Below are positions 1 to 11,912 of a stretch of DNA of 64,000 nt, piece after piece; position 1 is the first letter of the stretch, and every line of letters starts with the position of its first letter. Source of the DNA: Phallusia fumigata. Its lineage: Eukaryota; Chordata; Ascidiacea; Phlebobranchia; Ascidiidae. The position numbers and the translations under genes are program-made. The notes beneath the pieces are model-generated. The model was not told the DNA's origin. It made no database searches and saw only the letters and a list, made by a program, of their open reading frames with translations. The stretch spans positions 389,060 to 453,059 of the forward strand of contig QXVZ01029387.1 in NCBI GenBank assembly GCA_008931825.1. The letters run 5' to 3'.

Positions 1-808
1 GTGCATTACAAAACCGCGAATGACGCAAAGAAGCTATTTAAAGATTATAGCATCACAACTTAGACTTATTTAAAACTCTGTTCATTATATTGCGAATTCA
101 GCAGATTTTGCTCGAGCACCGAGTATCACTTTTGACAATGCTCGATACCGAGTACTCGGGTACAACTCGACTCGGCCCATCCCTAACCGATATAATTCGT
201 TTTGCTTATAACTCATAGTAGTTGTGACTCGATGTGCTAAACTCGAAATGCATTTTCACAATTCTATTTTATTTTTGTAAAAAAAAACATATTTTATTAC
301 ATGTAAGGTTTTTACCTATTCCGACTTTCGCTTGGTAATTTGCACCACTAAATGAAAGAAGATGGTCAGATGCCCAAGTCAAACACAATCACGCGATACT
401 TTATGCAATAGCTGGCCGGCGAAAAATCGCTTATGATTACAAGTTCAATCAAAGCGTGCCAACATAACGAATAATATATTGATTTCTGGTTATTTTCTTA
501 CCAAACCCTGAGTGACACCGTCGAAGTTTTACCGCAATACTTAAAATAGATGCTGTTTTTAATGGGAACTGAGCCCATAGCACCATTTTCAAAAAACTAA
601 GCTCGAAAACAAGTCACGTGACAAGTCCAATTTAACGAGTACATTGGAAAATGTTTACAGTGCAAGCATACAAGCATATGTCAGTCGGTATTTTATGTGA
701 TTTAGAACCAGACATACAAGAAAAAAAAATTTGCCAATTAGGGTGTACTTCATTAGTGATAATTACTTAGAGGAGTCAAAACTAGCAGATTTTGAGGGCA
801 CAACTTGG
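1..808. other. Intergenic, with a hAT-like repeat end
   Basis: I found no gene here. Positions about 100-186 hold a CTCGA/TACTCGG-rich stretch ending in GGCCCATCCCTA. On the other strand this reads TAGGGATGGGCC, which resembles hAT transposon ends. The partner end was not found, so this is a fragment at best. The rest is plain AT-rich sequence. Confidence 0.35.
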
Positions 809-2955
809 TTAATGATAAAAACTAAGGCGAGAGGCCACTTGATAAAAATGCGAAATTAAGTTCGACAGTCTTCCGCTCGTGTATAGTTTATATGCAGCAA
901 AAACACTTAGAACGCAACAAACGCCGCCAACCGCCATTGTTTCGCGATGTAATTGCTTCATGATCGTGTTCTCCTTTAACAGTGTTTTGTACACGGTCGC
1001 GCCCCTGTTCTTTCTCGGAAACGGCAGGTCGGGAACTGGCTTGCCAAGAAATTTACACAAAGGTTCCCATCCGTCTGCGACTTTGTACACAAGTAGCTTG
1101 TCTTTGGGAGCGTTCTGGTAAAAAATATGATGCAGTTTTTGGGAGATCAAGATTTCGTTGTTATCAGTGGCGCAATATGTTGAAATTATTGGGGGAGGTA
1201 CTTTTGTTCTTGTGAGTAATTTCTGTGCACATGACGTCATATTGAAAGTTATGACGTCACAATACAGATTTTTATGTCGCAAAAATGGGTTACATTTCGG
1301 CTGAGATGGTCTTAAAATGCCGTTAAAACCTTTTGCGATCACTTAACTGTTGCAAAAGTATTCGAAAAGCGCTAAAATTGTTTTAACGCAACAGTAAACC
1401 AGTTTTGAACCCGCTTTAAACAGTTAAACAGGATTTTGGGTTTCATCCCTATGAAATAAATCCGCAACATATTTGTAAAACAATTGAAACAAAAATTTGG
1501 GGAGGGACAAATGAATACAATTAAGTCCCCCCCAACCAAAATTGGGGAGGAGAAATATCCCCCTCGTCTCCCCCGGGATTTGCGCCCGTGGTTGTTATAT
1601 CAATATGATCCAAAAGAGTCGCCGTATTTTAAAGCAAACAACTGCTTTTTTAAGCTAAGAAATGTATATAAATGTGAACCTTCCCTGACTTCAGAAGTTT
1701 TCAGACGTTTACATACTTTTGTTTATATAGGTAGCATGGTTCTTGGGTGGAGTGGCAATTTATAGGTGCCGAAGCATGGCATCAGCCTACTACTCTTTTC
1801 TCGATCCCCAATGACCCATCATTTACTTGTACGCTCCAGTAGCACTACACCACTGGCCTGGTCTATTTACCTGCAAAACATTCAGGTTGTGTTGACGATA
1901 CCGCGATTTCATCATGAGTTCGTTGATCTGAGGTGCGGACCAGAAAAAAGGAAGACCGAAACCGAACAACGCGACACCTGTAAAAAGATTTTCATGTGTA
2001 GGACTTGTGTCAGTATTACTATTTCCTATGCTCCCATTTGTCTAAAATGCATTTTTACGTGGTTCATCTATTAGTTTGCATTTTCAAGGTTCTCATGACT
2101 CCAAACCGTCATGGTGTTTAAAAAAATGACTTGACTCGGGTTACATTCAGTAAAGGCTCGATCAGTTGCTTAAGAAAAAGGACATTGGCGTCAATTCAAC
2201 TTTGGGAAGTTGACTCTCGAGAGGTAAGTAGCGTTTTTGATCGACGTATTTTACTGAAACTGATCTTTTTTCGTCCGTTTAGCATTTTATACAACAGTTG
2301 TAAATCACTATAAAAATCCGTTTTCTATTTAAAAAGGATTTGCCTCAATGAATTGTACTTTACTCGAGTCTATAACTTTAAAGACGATTCGGGCGATTCG
2401 AGCGTGACTAGGAATGGCAAAGTAAATAAATTAATTTGTGTCAAAGGATAATTTTATCCTTTTTTAGCATGAAGCTTACAATGTCGGTCGAAATGTCGAT
2501 GTAAAGACCTTCCGTGAGGTGAGAAAAGCCAAATTAGCCTGAATGCGTAGCCTTCCTTCAGACTTTGCATCTGACTACACCAACTTTTCAGCCAAGCTTC
2601 CTCATCCCTGACGGTTAGAATTATCTACAAACATATAAAAAAATTAAAACATCCAAAAAGTAAAAGCTGTAGGGTTGCGCTGGCGTAACAAATTTTTGCT
2701 CACCAGGGAGTCTGGAAAAACTTTGTGAATCTCCTCCCAAAAGAAGTAGACCGGTGTATCAGTGATTGCATCCACGTCTTCATACATCTCGCGGAAATCG
2801 TTGAGATTTCCTTTACCAGTAAGGAGTTTTTCCCACTGCTTACCGTGGTACCAGAAGTGCTCCATGTAATCGTACACCTCGTACCCCAAGACTGTAAGTG
2901 CTGTGGCAATGCTTTTCGTGCCGGTTTTAGGGTAGCCAGCTAGAATGACTTTCAT
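809..2955 (-). CDS. Sulfotransferase-like protein with C-terminal membrane segment
   Basis: Four exons join in frame (2955-2704, 2624-2480, 1977-1871, 1114-809) to give 269 residues. The N-terminus has the P-loop-like 5'-phosphosulfate motif GYPKTGTKS (residues 7-15). Exon 2 carries ILTVRDEEAWLKSW, the usual 3'-phosphate-binding region. Exons 3-4 give RYRQHNLNVLQNAPKDKLLV and DGWEPLCKFLG, hallmarks of the Sulfotransfer_4 (PF17784) family. These enzymes use PAPS as sulfate donor; the acceptor is unknown here. After the catalytic domain, residues about 228-246 form a hydrophobic segment that would anchor the protein by its tail, which is unusual for this normally soluble family. All donors are GT and all acceptors AG. 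The acceptor of exon 4 is TTTTTTACCAG, so the open frame upstream of 1114 is intronic. No neighbour suggests a substrate. Confidence 0.9.
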
Positions 2956-4444
2956 TTTGGTACTTTTGGTACTTGGGCTACTTCAGAAAATATTACCTAA
3001 AAAAACAAATCGACTCGTTTTTTTTTGCAACTATAATGCGGCTGCCTCTTTAGGACATGGCTGCTTTTGCAAACTGCTCAATGCTGCATTAAAATGCCTC
3101 ATGCAAATGCGGTCACCCAACACAAATGGCGCAAAATTCAATGTTAAAATCGATCAGTAAAAAAAAGGAAGACAAAAAGTTGAAAACACTTTCGCGGGCC
3201 TGGCGCTAAACGAGAAGAGGACAGACGTCTATCGCGCGTTTAACTGAGTGGAATGATATGTAGCTTGTGGCTAGGTTTAATACGAGAGCAAACGCTGCCG
3301 GAGAAAAACAACAATGTCAACACGGTGACCTGATTACGCACAGTTGTTTGCTGCTCACGTTCTTACAAACCATCTCGTTAAAAGCAAACGTTTGCGAAGG
3401 GAAACTACGGTATGAAGTTAAATTGGTTGGCCCAGAAGCCTAAATCTTGGCACCTTTTTAAGGGGACATTGCAATGTTTATATAGCTAGTCTCGTTTGTC
3501 GTGTTTCAAGTCAAGTCAGTTCTCTGTTGGGTTGAGCCTCAGATCAAGTGCCACAAATTTCAAGTTTTGATTAGTAGTTTAAGTTCCAGACTAGGTCAAC
3601 TCCGCGACAATAAAGCTATAGGACTTGAGTTAATTTATATCTTTGTACAATGCAACTCGAGTCAACCCAGCGACTTGGGCCAATGCATTGGCATAAAAAA
3701 GAAAAACCTAACTACTAGATTGTCAGATGGAAACTTAAGGGTAAGAAAGTTTCAAAGAGAGCAAAGGGAAAAGGAAATTTGTTCATTTTACTAAAAAAAA
3801 ACCTAGTAAGTAAACAATGCGAATTTCATGAGACAGGCCACTACATGGTATGCGCTGAAACACAGACTACGTTAGACTTCTAATTTAACGTCCCTTTTCG
3901 ACTTATGCCAAAGCTGTAGCGCCTCCAGAAGACAAATGGCCGCTATGGGGGCTCCTGCGGCGGGCGACCGGTGCCTGTGCACCGCTACGCAAGCATGCTT
4001 CTCTTGGCCTCCTTTTTTGCCGCGACTTTAACTGGCTCCATTGCGGCCGAACAAACCCTTGTTTTGTTATTGACTTAACACGTACGAGATCTGTTACTTA
4101 TAATTGCAAGAGATGGGTACTTAGAATAAATGCTAGTGCAAATTGGTTACATGTTAAGCTTCCTAAGTTACTTGAACGTCGATAACGCACTTTTTCTATA
4201 ACGCGCTAAGAGAACTTTACGGCGGGCGCTCACACTCTAACTATTTACCGTCGCCAGATCGAGTGTCGTAGCTCAGCTTGGTGGAGGGGAATGCCCCTGC
4301 GATAAATACGGCACTCCGATTGGTCACATCCGAGGGTAACCGCGTGTTGTGCAATAATGGGTCTCGCTCTGAACGGTCAGTTTGCAACTATGTTGTGCAA
4401 TACCGACACTGCCTATAGTTTATTTTTAATATTTTTTTTCTCAC

Positions 4445-4535
4445 AGGGTTTAAACCCAAGACGATCCCGAGTACGAATTCTGATCAGGTTTTTTATGTCT
4501 GTGTATGGGTCGAGCGCCTCAGTGCATTCGACCAA
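4445..4535. repeat. Dispersed repeat, second copy at 37705-37801
   Basis: This block shares an ordered set of words with 37705-37801: an AACCC box, GACGAT.CCGAGTAC, CAGGTTTT/TAGGTTTT, TGTATATGGG or TGTGTATGGG, then CGAGCGCCTC and ATTCGACCA. The first part resembles a tRNA B box read backwards, so a tRNA-derived SINE is possible. Flanks differ between copies. Confidence 0.6.
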
Positions 4536-5094
4536 GTGCTCGTTTAGGACACGACATGTGTCGCAACAACTGCAGTGCTCTGATTAGTCAAGTTGTGGCC
4601 ATGTTGTGCTGGCCTAGCTTCCCGTTAGACGGTGCTATACAGTGGTAGGTTGCCGCTCCAGGCACTTAAAAAAAGAAACGGAGCTGGTACAAATATAAAA
4701 TCAACCGACGCTGATTCATTTTCTGTAGCAAGTGTTGCATAATAGACACCTGCCTTTGTCGGAAAGACTTCTCTTGTCAGTGCCGGAAGTAAACTTGGTG
4801 ATGCTCAAGGTACCGTAAACAAATGAAAACGTATTACCTTTGAATTTTGTATTACACAAAGTTTCGATAAAATTTTATGGTACACATAAACATGCACTGT
4901 AAAGTTTGCACAAAGAAACTTTGGTTAAACACAAGAGCGCGGTTGCTCCAAAGATAATGCATGCACGTATTACCTAAGATGGATCACAGAGCAAATACAA
5001 CAATAAAACGTTTTCCTCGACCAAAAGGAGGACGGCCATGTAAACTCCCAGCAGACACAAGTACGTCGAATAGACGTCAAATTGTGGTCACGAC

Positions 5095-5340
5095 CAGTGG
5101 TCGAAATCTGGTGCAGTTTTTGGTCGAAAGTGCAAATTCAAAAGACGTCGAAATCTGACCCTAATTTAGACGTGCGTGGCTGGACGTTCTTTTGACGTCG
5201 AAAGATGTTCGCTATTTTTACTAGTGGTCGAAATCTAGTACAGTTTTTGGTCGAAAGTGCAAATTCAAAAGACGTCGAAATCTGACCCTAACTTAGACGT
5301 GCGTGGCTGGACGTTTGGTTGACGTCGAAATATATTCTTC
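5095..5340 (+). repeat. 127-bp tandem duplication inside the TIR element
   Basis: The unit beginning AGTGGTCGAAATCT recurs after 127 bases with few changes. Each unit contains CAGTTTTTGGTCGAAAGTGC, AGACGTCGAAATCTGACCC and GTGCGTGGCTGGACGTT. Weaker copies may continue across the gap. Confidence 0.8.
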
Positions 5341-5409
5341 GCCTATAAGGTCTGTGTTTGGATGACTACCTTGAGTCGATATTTAGTCGAAAACTCGCAT
5401 CTAATAGAC

Positions 5410-5573
5410 NNNNNNNNNNNNNNNNNNNNNNNNNNNNNNNNNNNNNNNNNNNNNNNNNNNNNNNNNNNNNNNNNNNNNNNNNNNNNNNNNNNNNNNNNNN
5501 NNNNNNNNNNNNNNNNNNNNNNNNNNNNNNNNNNNNNNNNNNNNNNNNNNNNNNNNNNNNNNNNNNNNNNNNN
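5410..5573. other. Assembly gap
   Basis: This is a run of 164 undetermined bases inside the repetitive TIR element, most likely a collapse or gap caused by the tandem repeats. Confidence 0.99.
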
Positions 5574-7170
5574 TGTACCAAAATTGGACTGTTTCGCGAC
5601 GTGCTGTTCTTGACTTAATATAAACGTCGATATTCGGTAGGTATGTCTACGTCGTTCGACGTCGAAATTATGAAACTCACCGACCGACGTAAAATCTATG
5701 CTATTTTGACCGCCATACGCCGTACAAAAATGTCCGAAAATTGGACATGCGACTTTGGTCTGTATTTCGACCACATATGTATGTCTAAAGAACGTACGAA
5801 CAACGACTTCTAATTTTGGTCAGAAATGTACTAAAATTCGACGTCGATTGGACGTAGTTATTTCGGACAGGCGGCGACCGAAGATCTCAATTGGTCGAAT
5901 CGACGTCGCGACCGCATTTCGACTTCGATTGGACGTCGATATGACGTCGTGTGTCTGCTGGGCTGTAAATAAATGAACTAATTCCACTGTTGTAATCCTA
6001 ACGTACACCACAACTAGACATTTACAAAGATATACAGTTGATCAATCACACCTTATTCTACTTCGTACAGATACAATCTAAACTAAGGTTAGACTACCGG
6101 TGATTGTCCACTGTAAGATGTATATAAGTCGACATACGAAATGTCTGCAGCGTCACAAACCCACAGCAGTAGACTAGGTCTTAAAATGTAAATAACAACA
6201 GAAGGCGGGAAAATTTCGGACGTAGTGTGCTGGTTTAATAATTATGTTAAAATGTTAATGAATTCGCGTGCCAATGTTTCAAGTTGCGATAAACAGATGA
6301 AGATAATGATAATTTTAATTTGTACGTGTAGGCTGCCTTAAGTAGGATTATCGTTACAATCTGCAATAAAGGTTGGTTACACCCGCTCTCTGTCGCTCGT
6401 TGCTGCGCCAGTACCGTACTTGGTAGCACATAAAACATCAAAAAAGAGTCGATCAACTTGGCTCAAAAAATGTCATGTAAATCAGCTGTTATAAATGCAC
6501 GTGTTTTCCGAGTGCCTGCGTGTTACATATGCTACCACCCCAATAAACTCTTCTGAAACTTCTTCGTCCGAAGCCCGTGGCAAAAAGAAACTTTAGAAAG
6601 TTCTGTTCTGTAGACCACGTTGGAAATTAGCATTAATATTTTTACTTCTGTGTGACTCACAAGTTTATTGTAAATTCATGGCGGATAACGTATTATTTCA
6701 ACAAGCCTCAAGAACGTAACACATTCCGGATAACCAAGGGGTGACTGGTCGTAAGGTAACTTAAAGGCTACAAACCCTTCTATATATTCAAACGCTATAC
6801 GGCTTTCACCAAATTTACTATTCACTTGTTACTGAAAATTTTGGTAGAAGTATCAAATGTCACGATATAAAAAGCGACTTGGTCGTGTAAAATATTAGTT
6901 TTCTATAATTAATGTATTTTATATTTGAAAAGTGTAGAAAAAAATTGTTTAAATGTTGAGCGAAGCTTATTTGTTTTTGCTTTGTCACTGTATTGTCGCT
7001 TGAAAATATCCGGTAGGGTTTACCACAAATGGTTCTTCTAACGTTCCCTCCCTGTCTTGATTCTCCTTTGTGCCAAACTCGCCCTACGATGGAAGTCCCC
7101 GCCACATAACGCCTGCAATGAGAGAAGAGCTGCAGCGCGTTAGACCTCGATCCATCAATTGCCCCTTACT

Positions 7171-7250
7171 TGTTGGCGCTCCATAAGGTTTTTACGCTGC
7201 GCAGCTATTTCCGGCTTGGTGATTGTTTCAGTGCAATTGTGTCGGTACGA
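7171..7250. repeat. Dispersed repeat, second copy at 46112-46202
   Basis: GCGCAGCTATTTCCGG, followed by TGATT and a TACGATTT end, is shared with 46139-46202. The preceding TTGGCGCT is also shared. Flanks are unrelated. The family was not identified. Confidence 0.55.
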
Positions 7251-8480
7251 TTTCTTTCACCAAATAAACTTAACTCAACAACTCAATCATAGAAAACGTA
7301 AAGCCACTCGCATTGCTGACCCATGGATCGTTGTGAAACTTGTGGGTTTAGGTTTTGCGAATTGCGGTTGTTAAAAATAGATGGATGTAGGCAAGGTAAT
7401 GGAGATGACGCTTTGATCCCCAAAGGGACTGTTTTGGGGGCGAAGTTTTCTCAGATCCTATTTTAATTGCATTTTAAACAGTAAAGACAGAAAAAGTTAT
7501 AACAAACAGAAGCAATATGCAGACAAAAACAAACTAAAATCCTGCCAAATAAAAAAGTGAAATATAAGGTGATTGTGTCACTTGTGTGTTTTTGGAGAGC
7601 CTTGTTTAATTGCAAAACAGTTGAAAAACATTTTGCCAGTACGAGGCACACATGGTCATTAAATATATTCAAGGGCTTTTCAGCCCCTTGTGTAATTGCC
7701 ACAATGGATGATGGTTAATTTGGCCACTACTGCAGCAGTAGCACTGGCCTTCCCAATTTCTTGTGGAAACATTCCCGGGATTTCCTGGCTTCCCGGGAAA
7801 ATTATGTTCCGGAATCGTGGGAATTTTGTTTTAATTTCCCGGCAATATAGCAACAACAAAAAACAATTTACTATAGTGGGTAGTGAATAACTTTTGCTTT
7901 TGACCATTAAAAATCGAAAAAAAATGAACCTGTTAAGTATTTATTTTCTAAAACCTGATGTTAATCGTCACTTGGGTAGATTGCCCTATGTTTACAAACT
8001 ATAAACATGAAACCAGCTATATGTTTCTGTTCTACTGAGATTTCCAGGGCAGATTTAATTAATAATTGTGTTTGCTTTTTGATAAACCATGCTGCAATTG
8101 TAAACTGTTTACAATAAACATAACATAAACAACATAACATAATTTCTTGGTTGTTTAGCTCCACAACCGCCAAAGGATCAGAGACCCCTACAATTTGTAG
8201 GCCTTCTTTTGACCACCTCTATAATGATGTAAATTAAGTGTATACAGCCTCACATTATAGGGAGCAAAGGGGGTTGTATAAACTTATGTGTCTATGAGTG
8301 ACTCGATCTTTAAACAAGTGCACTTTGACAAAAAAACTGCTACTATGACAACATGTTGCTTTGTTTCAAAAGATCATGTGGGTATTGTGATGACTTTTAA
8401 CCAGTAAAAGTACATTCATGTTGTCATTGTATTGCTTGTAAATGTTTTCTCCTAATCAAATTTCATTTTATATGTTATAG

Positions 8481-10288
8481 GCAAATTTAAAGTATACAGG
8501 GTTGTTTGACACTACCAGACTGTATATTCGCTTTGGAATATGGCAGACTTTCAACCAAGTTTTAGTTGCTCTGAAGATGAGGAGGAATTTGTCAACGATG
8601 AATCTGATAATCCCAGTATGAAAGGTATTCTAAGCAAATGGACAAACTACATACATGGATGGCAAGATCGCTTTGTTTGCTGCAGAGATGGAACACTATG
8701 TTATTACAGAACCCAAGATGAGACAGAGTTTGGATGCAGAGGATCTATTAGTCTTGTGAAGTCTTCTATTTCAAGCAATGAGTTCGACCCCTGTCGATTT
8801 GATATTACTATTAATGACAGCACTTGGTACCTGCGTGCTCCAACAGAAACAGAAAAGCAGCAGTGGATTGATGTTATTGAGGCAAATAAGCTTGATGCAG
8901 AAAGTGTTGGTCTAAGAAGGCATGGCTCATTGTTGTCTTTGGGTAGCGGCCCATCAATAACGTCTTCATCTTCCTTTCGGAAAACCTATGGCTTAAAGGA
9001 AAAGCTGGCGGAACTGGAAACATTCAGGGATATCTTGGACCGACAGGTCAATGTTTTGCAGAGGTATTTTGATGGCTGTGCAAGCCATGCTCAACCAAAA
9101 GATAGTCGTGATCATTGGACTGGTGAGAATGAAATTGTTGAAGATGACAGTCAATTGCACATTCCTCATATTGGTGATAACTCTGATAAACCAGCAGGGT
9201 TTAGTGGAATTGATTTTAAGGGGGAGGCCATTACTTTTAAAGCAACAACCAACGGAGTATTGACCACACTTTCCTATTGCATTGAGCTCATGAATAAACG
9301 TGAGGAAGTCTGGCAGAGACGTTTGGAGAAAGAACAAGAAAGAAGAAAGAAAATTGAGGAGCAGTACAGTGTTTCATTGGCAGCTGCAAAGAAAAATGTT
9401 GCCTTCCTGGGTAGTCCTGATTTCGAAGAAGGTCCACAGAGTGGTTTGACTGAGGAAGAGTTCTTTGATGCTGTGGAAGCTGAACTTGACCGACAGGAAA
9501 GAGTTAACAAAGATATTGAACATTCACGAAGTTTAATTCGAGAGGCTGAAAAGCAACCTAAAGGTGAACATAGACTTTCTGCAGAATTGGAAAAACATAT
9601 TCAAAATCATCTATCTGACTCGCTCCAACTTCCTGGTAATGACAATACTTGGGAGTTGTTTGCTGAAGAAGGTGAAATGAAAGTGTACAGAAAAGAGTTG
9701 GTTGAAGATGGTTTGATATGTGACCCCTTGAAGGCTATTCACAGCATAAAGCGTGTCACTGCTCGGGAAATGTGCCACTACTTCTGGGATACAGACGTGA
9801 GGTTAGAATGGGAGGGCACGATTGAAAGTTTCAGAGTGCTTGAAGTTCTTGATGAAAGAACAATCATAATCTACCAAACACACAAGAGAGTATGGCCTTC
9901 CGCACAGAGGGACTGTCTGTATCTTTCATCGATGTTCAAAATTGATAATCCTCCGGTCACAGATGGCAGCAGAATACCACATGATACTTGGATGGTATGC
10001 AACTTCTCAGTGGACCACAATGACGCAAATCCTGTTTCTGGATGTGTTCGAGCAACTGTGGAAATATGTTTAATTTGCCAAACCTTTGTTACACCACATG
10101 GAGATAACCGCCCCATTGATAGAGACTGTCTTCACTGTGACATAGTTTATGTGGCGAATGTAAATCCGGGTGGTTGGGCACCAGCTTCAGTGTTACGCGC
10201 TATTTACAAGAGGGAATACCCAAAGTTTTTGAGAAGGTTTACCGCATATGTTCAAACCAAAACCAAGGAAAAGGAGATATGGTTTTAA
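8481..10288 (+). CDS. CERT1: Ceramide transfer protein (CERT), intronless coding region
   Basis: The coding region is one exon, ATG at 8540 to stop at 10288, 582 residues. CERT carries ceramide from the ER to the trans-Golgi for sphingomyelin synthesis. Order: acidic N-terminus; PH domain about 27-115 (LSKWTNYIHGWQDR) for Golgi PI4P; serine-repeat motif around S130 (RRHGSLLSLGSG), the site phosphorylated to switch the human protein off; coiled coil about 253-287; FFAT motif EFFDAVE at 307-313 for VAP binding; START domain about 350-582. The START residues known to contact ceramide are conserved: E435, Q456, N488 and Y537 align with human E446, Q467, N504 and Y553. An acceptor (TATATGTTATAG, ending 8480) sits 59 bases before the ATG, so the 5' end is probably spliced in cis or in trans. 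The vertebrate gene has many introns; this one has none in the coding part. Confidence 0.97.
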
Positions 10289-10467
10289 AGATTGTTTTTA
10301 GTGGTTTTTGTCATTATGTGTGTTGTATTTAATCGTGGTTGTGATAACATAACTTCCAGGTGTACAGATTTAAGAGTTGCTTGGCATGAGAAGATAATAT
10401 ATGCAAATATCTCAATTTAATATCTTTGAAATAGAGCATTGTTGTAACCATGATGATTTTTTTGCTT

Positions 10468-10473
10468 AATAAA
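10468..10473 (+). terminator. Poly(A) signal of CERT1
   Basis: AATAAA lies 180 bases after the CERT1 stop codon, in AT-rich sequence. Confidence 0.6.
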
Positions 10474-11912
10474 TTTCCAGATTCTAGACTTATATTTTCT
10501 ACATTCAGTTTTATTCGATTACCAAAGTAATTTGACTTATTTTTAAACTTTAGTTGGGCAATTTATGTTTGTGCAACAGCATGTGGTATAAATACACTTA
10601 GCTAGTCCTACCTGAGTATGGGTTGGGGTTTATATGTAATTTTGCATAATGGGGTTGTTAAAAATAGTCTGTGGAACTGCTTTTCCATTTGTAGAAGTCG
10701 ATATATATCTTACGTGTGAATTTTTAAGTAATATTTCTTCTCGGAGATGGCCTTATTTAGCAGTGCCAGAAAGAAAAGTGCAAGTTAAAAAATTTTTTGT
10801 TCAGTGTCTGAAAACACATTGTGGGTATAAGAGGTGTATAAAAAACATTCTTTGATGCATAGCGTTAATCCTATGCAATACTAACACTGAAGACCTTTGG
10901 ACCTGTTCTGTGCAAGTACAGACATGCTAATTTAAATGCCGCTGTCAATGCATTGGTAAACCCGTGATAAAATTTCGTGATAGGAGTCTGCTAGTGATGG
11001 TTCGAAAATTAGGACGACAGTAACATCTCGGTCGAATAAGCTTTTTTATTGATGATTTGGTTTAATTTGTTGATTTATACCAAAGACGACCTCTTTCAAA
11101 ACAACTCCTCAGCTTTGACAATTCTGAAAAGCAGTCACATCTTCGTTGAATCACATGCGCAGGTAAACAAGCACCTAAACCTTAAGTATTCACCTTTCCG
11201 CAAGCAACCCCAGTCGTGGGTTGAAATAATATCACCTAAATAAGATGAGTCACTTTGTTTTAAAATCATGTGACAAATGGTAGTTTTGTTACTCCAGTGC
11301 TGTAATTGCACCTTAGTACACCTGTGTACAGGATATAGCCTGGTTGCAAAAATCTGCAATTAGCGTTTTTGAGCTCAATACGGTTTTAACTTCTTTCGTG
11401 CTTAAACTTAATTCGCAAAGAAAATACAAACAGAAGCCAGATAAATCCAACATTTTTTGCAAACGGATCGTTGGATAAGAATTTTTATTTTTAAGAAGGA
11501 ACTTCTTTGATGTATGTTGTATTTTATCCTCGATAGCCAGAACACCCTGGGAATGTGTGATGCTTATGCCAGTACTTGCCCCACTTTCTTTACAATTTTT
11601 TGGGGAGTTTGTGTTGATGACTTTAATTTGGGTCAGCCACTTTCATTGGGTGAAACAATGTTTCTTAAGTTTTCTGTTCAAAGGAACCTAATTGTCGGAG
11701 ACAGGATTACAACCCACAACCTTGCAGACACTGTTGCGCTGACCACTCTGCCATTTTACCGTCTGTTGCCCTCTATATCAGACACTGCTGTTATGGTTAA
11801 CACTCATAAAATCACATTAATAATGAAAAAAAAGGTTTTCAATGGTTAACGATTTTTTACAAGCCAATAATGTGATTGCAAAAACAACGATACGTTGTAT
11901 TTTAAGGGCTTT
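10474..11912. other. Intergenic between convergent CERT1 and DHX35-like gene
   Basis: No coding exon was recognised. The only structured item is the SINE-like piece at 11617-11755. TTTATT at about 11483 could serve as a minus-strand poly(A) signal for the helicase gene, though it is far from its stop. Confidence 0.5.
11617..11755 (-). repeat. tRNA-Ser/Leu-like SINE copy
   Basis: This shares a long ordered match with 15111-15287, from GACTTTAATTTGGGTCA through TTAAGTTT to ACAACCTTG / ACAACCTCG and GACCACTC. On the minus strand the second copy reads GGCCGAGTGGTC followed by GGTTGTGGGTTCTAATCCC, which are the A and B boxes of tRNA-Ser/Leu type genes. The present copy is more degraded. Confidence 0.6.

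Larger units (their letters stand above)
5045..5963. mobile_element. Non-autonomous TIR element rich in GTCGAA motifs
   Basis: The ends are inverted copies: CCCAGCAGACACA at 5047 and TGTGTCTGCTGGG ending at 5962. The inner part stays similar (GACGTC... on both sides). Both ends are flanked by TGTAAA (5039-5044 and 5964-5969), a likely target-site duplication. The interior is packed with GACGTCGAA/GGTCGAA words and includes a 127-bp tandem duplication starting near 5095 and 5222. A 164-base N run interrupts the element. No transposase frame is visible. The superfamily is not settled. Confidence 0.75.
2956..8480. other. Gene-poor region with repeats
   Basis: No exon with recognisable protein similarity was seen on either strand. 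The region holds a dispersed repeat at 4445-4535, a TIR element with an assembly gap (5045-5963) and another dispersed repeat at 7171-7250. A GC-richer patch at about 3900-4020 may be further repeat material. Open frames here are short and lack splice context. Confidence 0.5.

Noticed and set aside
1115-1342. Upstream extension of the last sulfotransferase exon
   Set aside because: A strong acceptor ends at 1115 and the next exon is found at 1977-1871 in the right phase, so these bases are intron.
4265-4310. tRNA-like GTAGCTCAGCTTGGTGG
   Set aside because: Only a D-arm-like word; no T arm or paired acceptor stem at tRNA distance. At most a repeat fragment.
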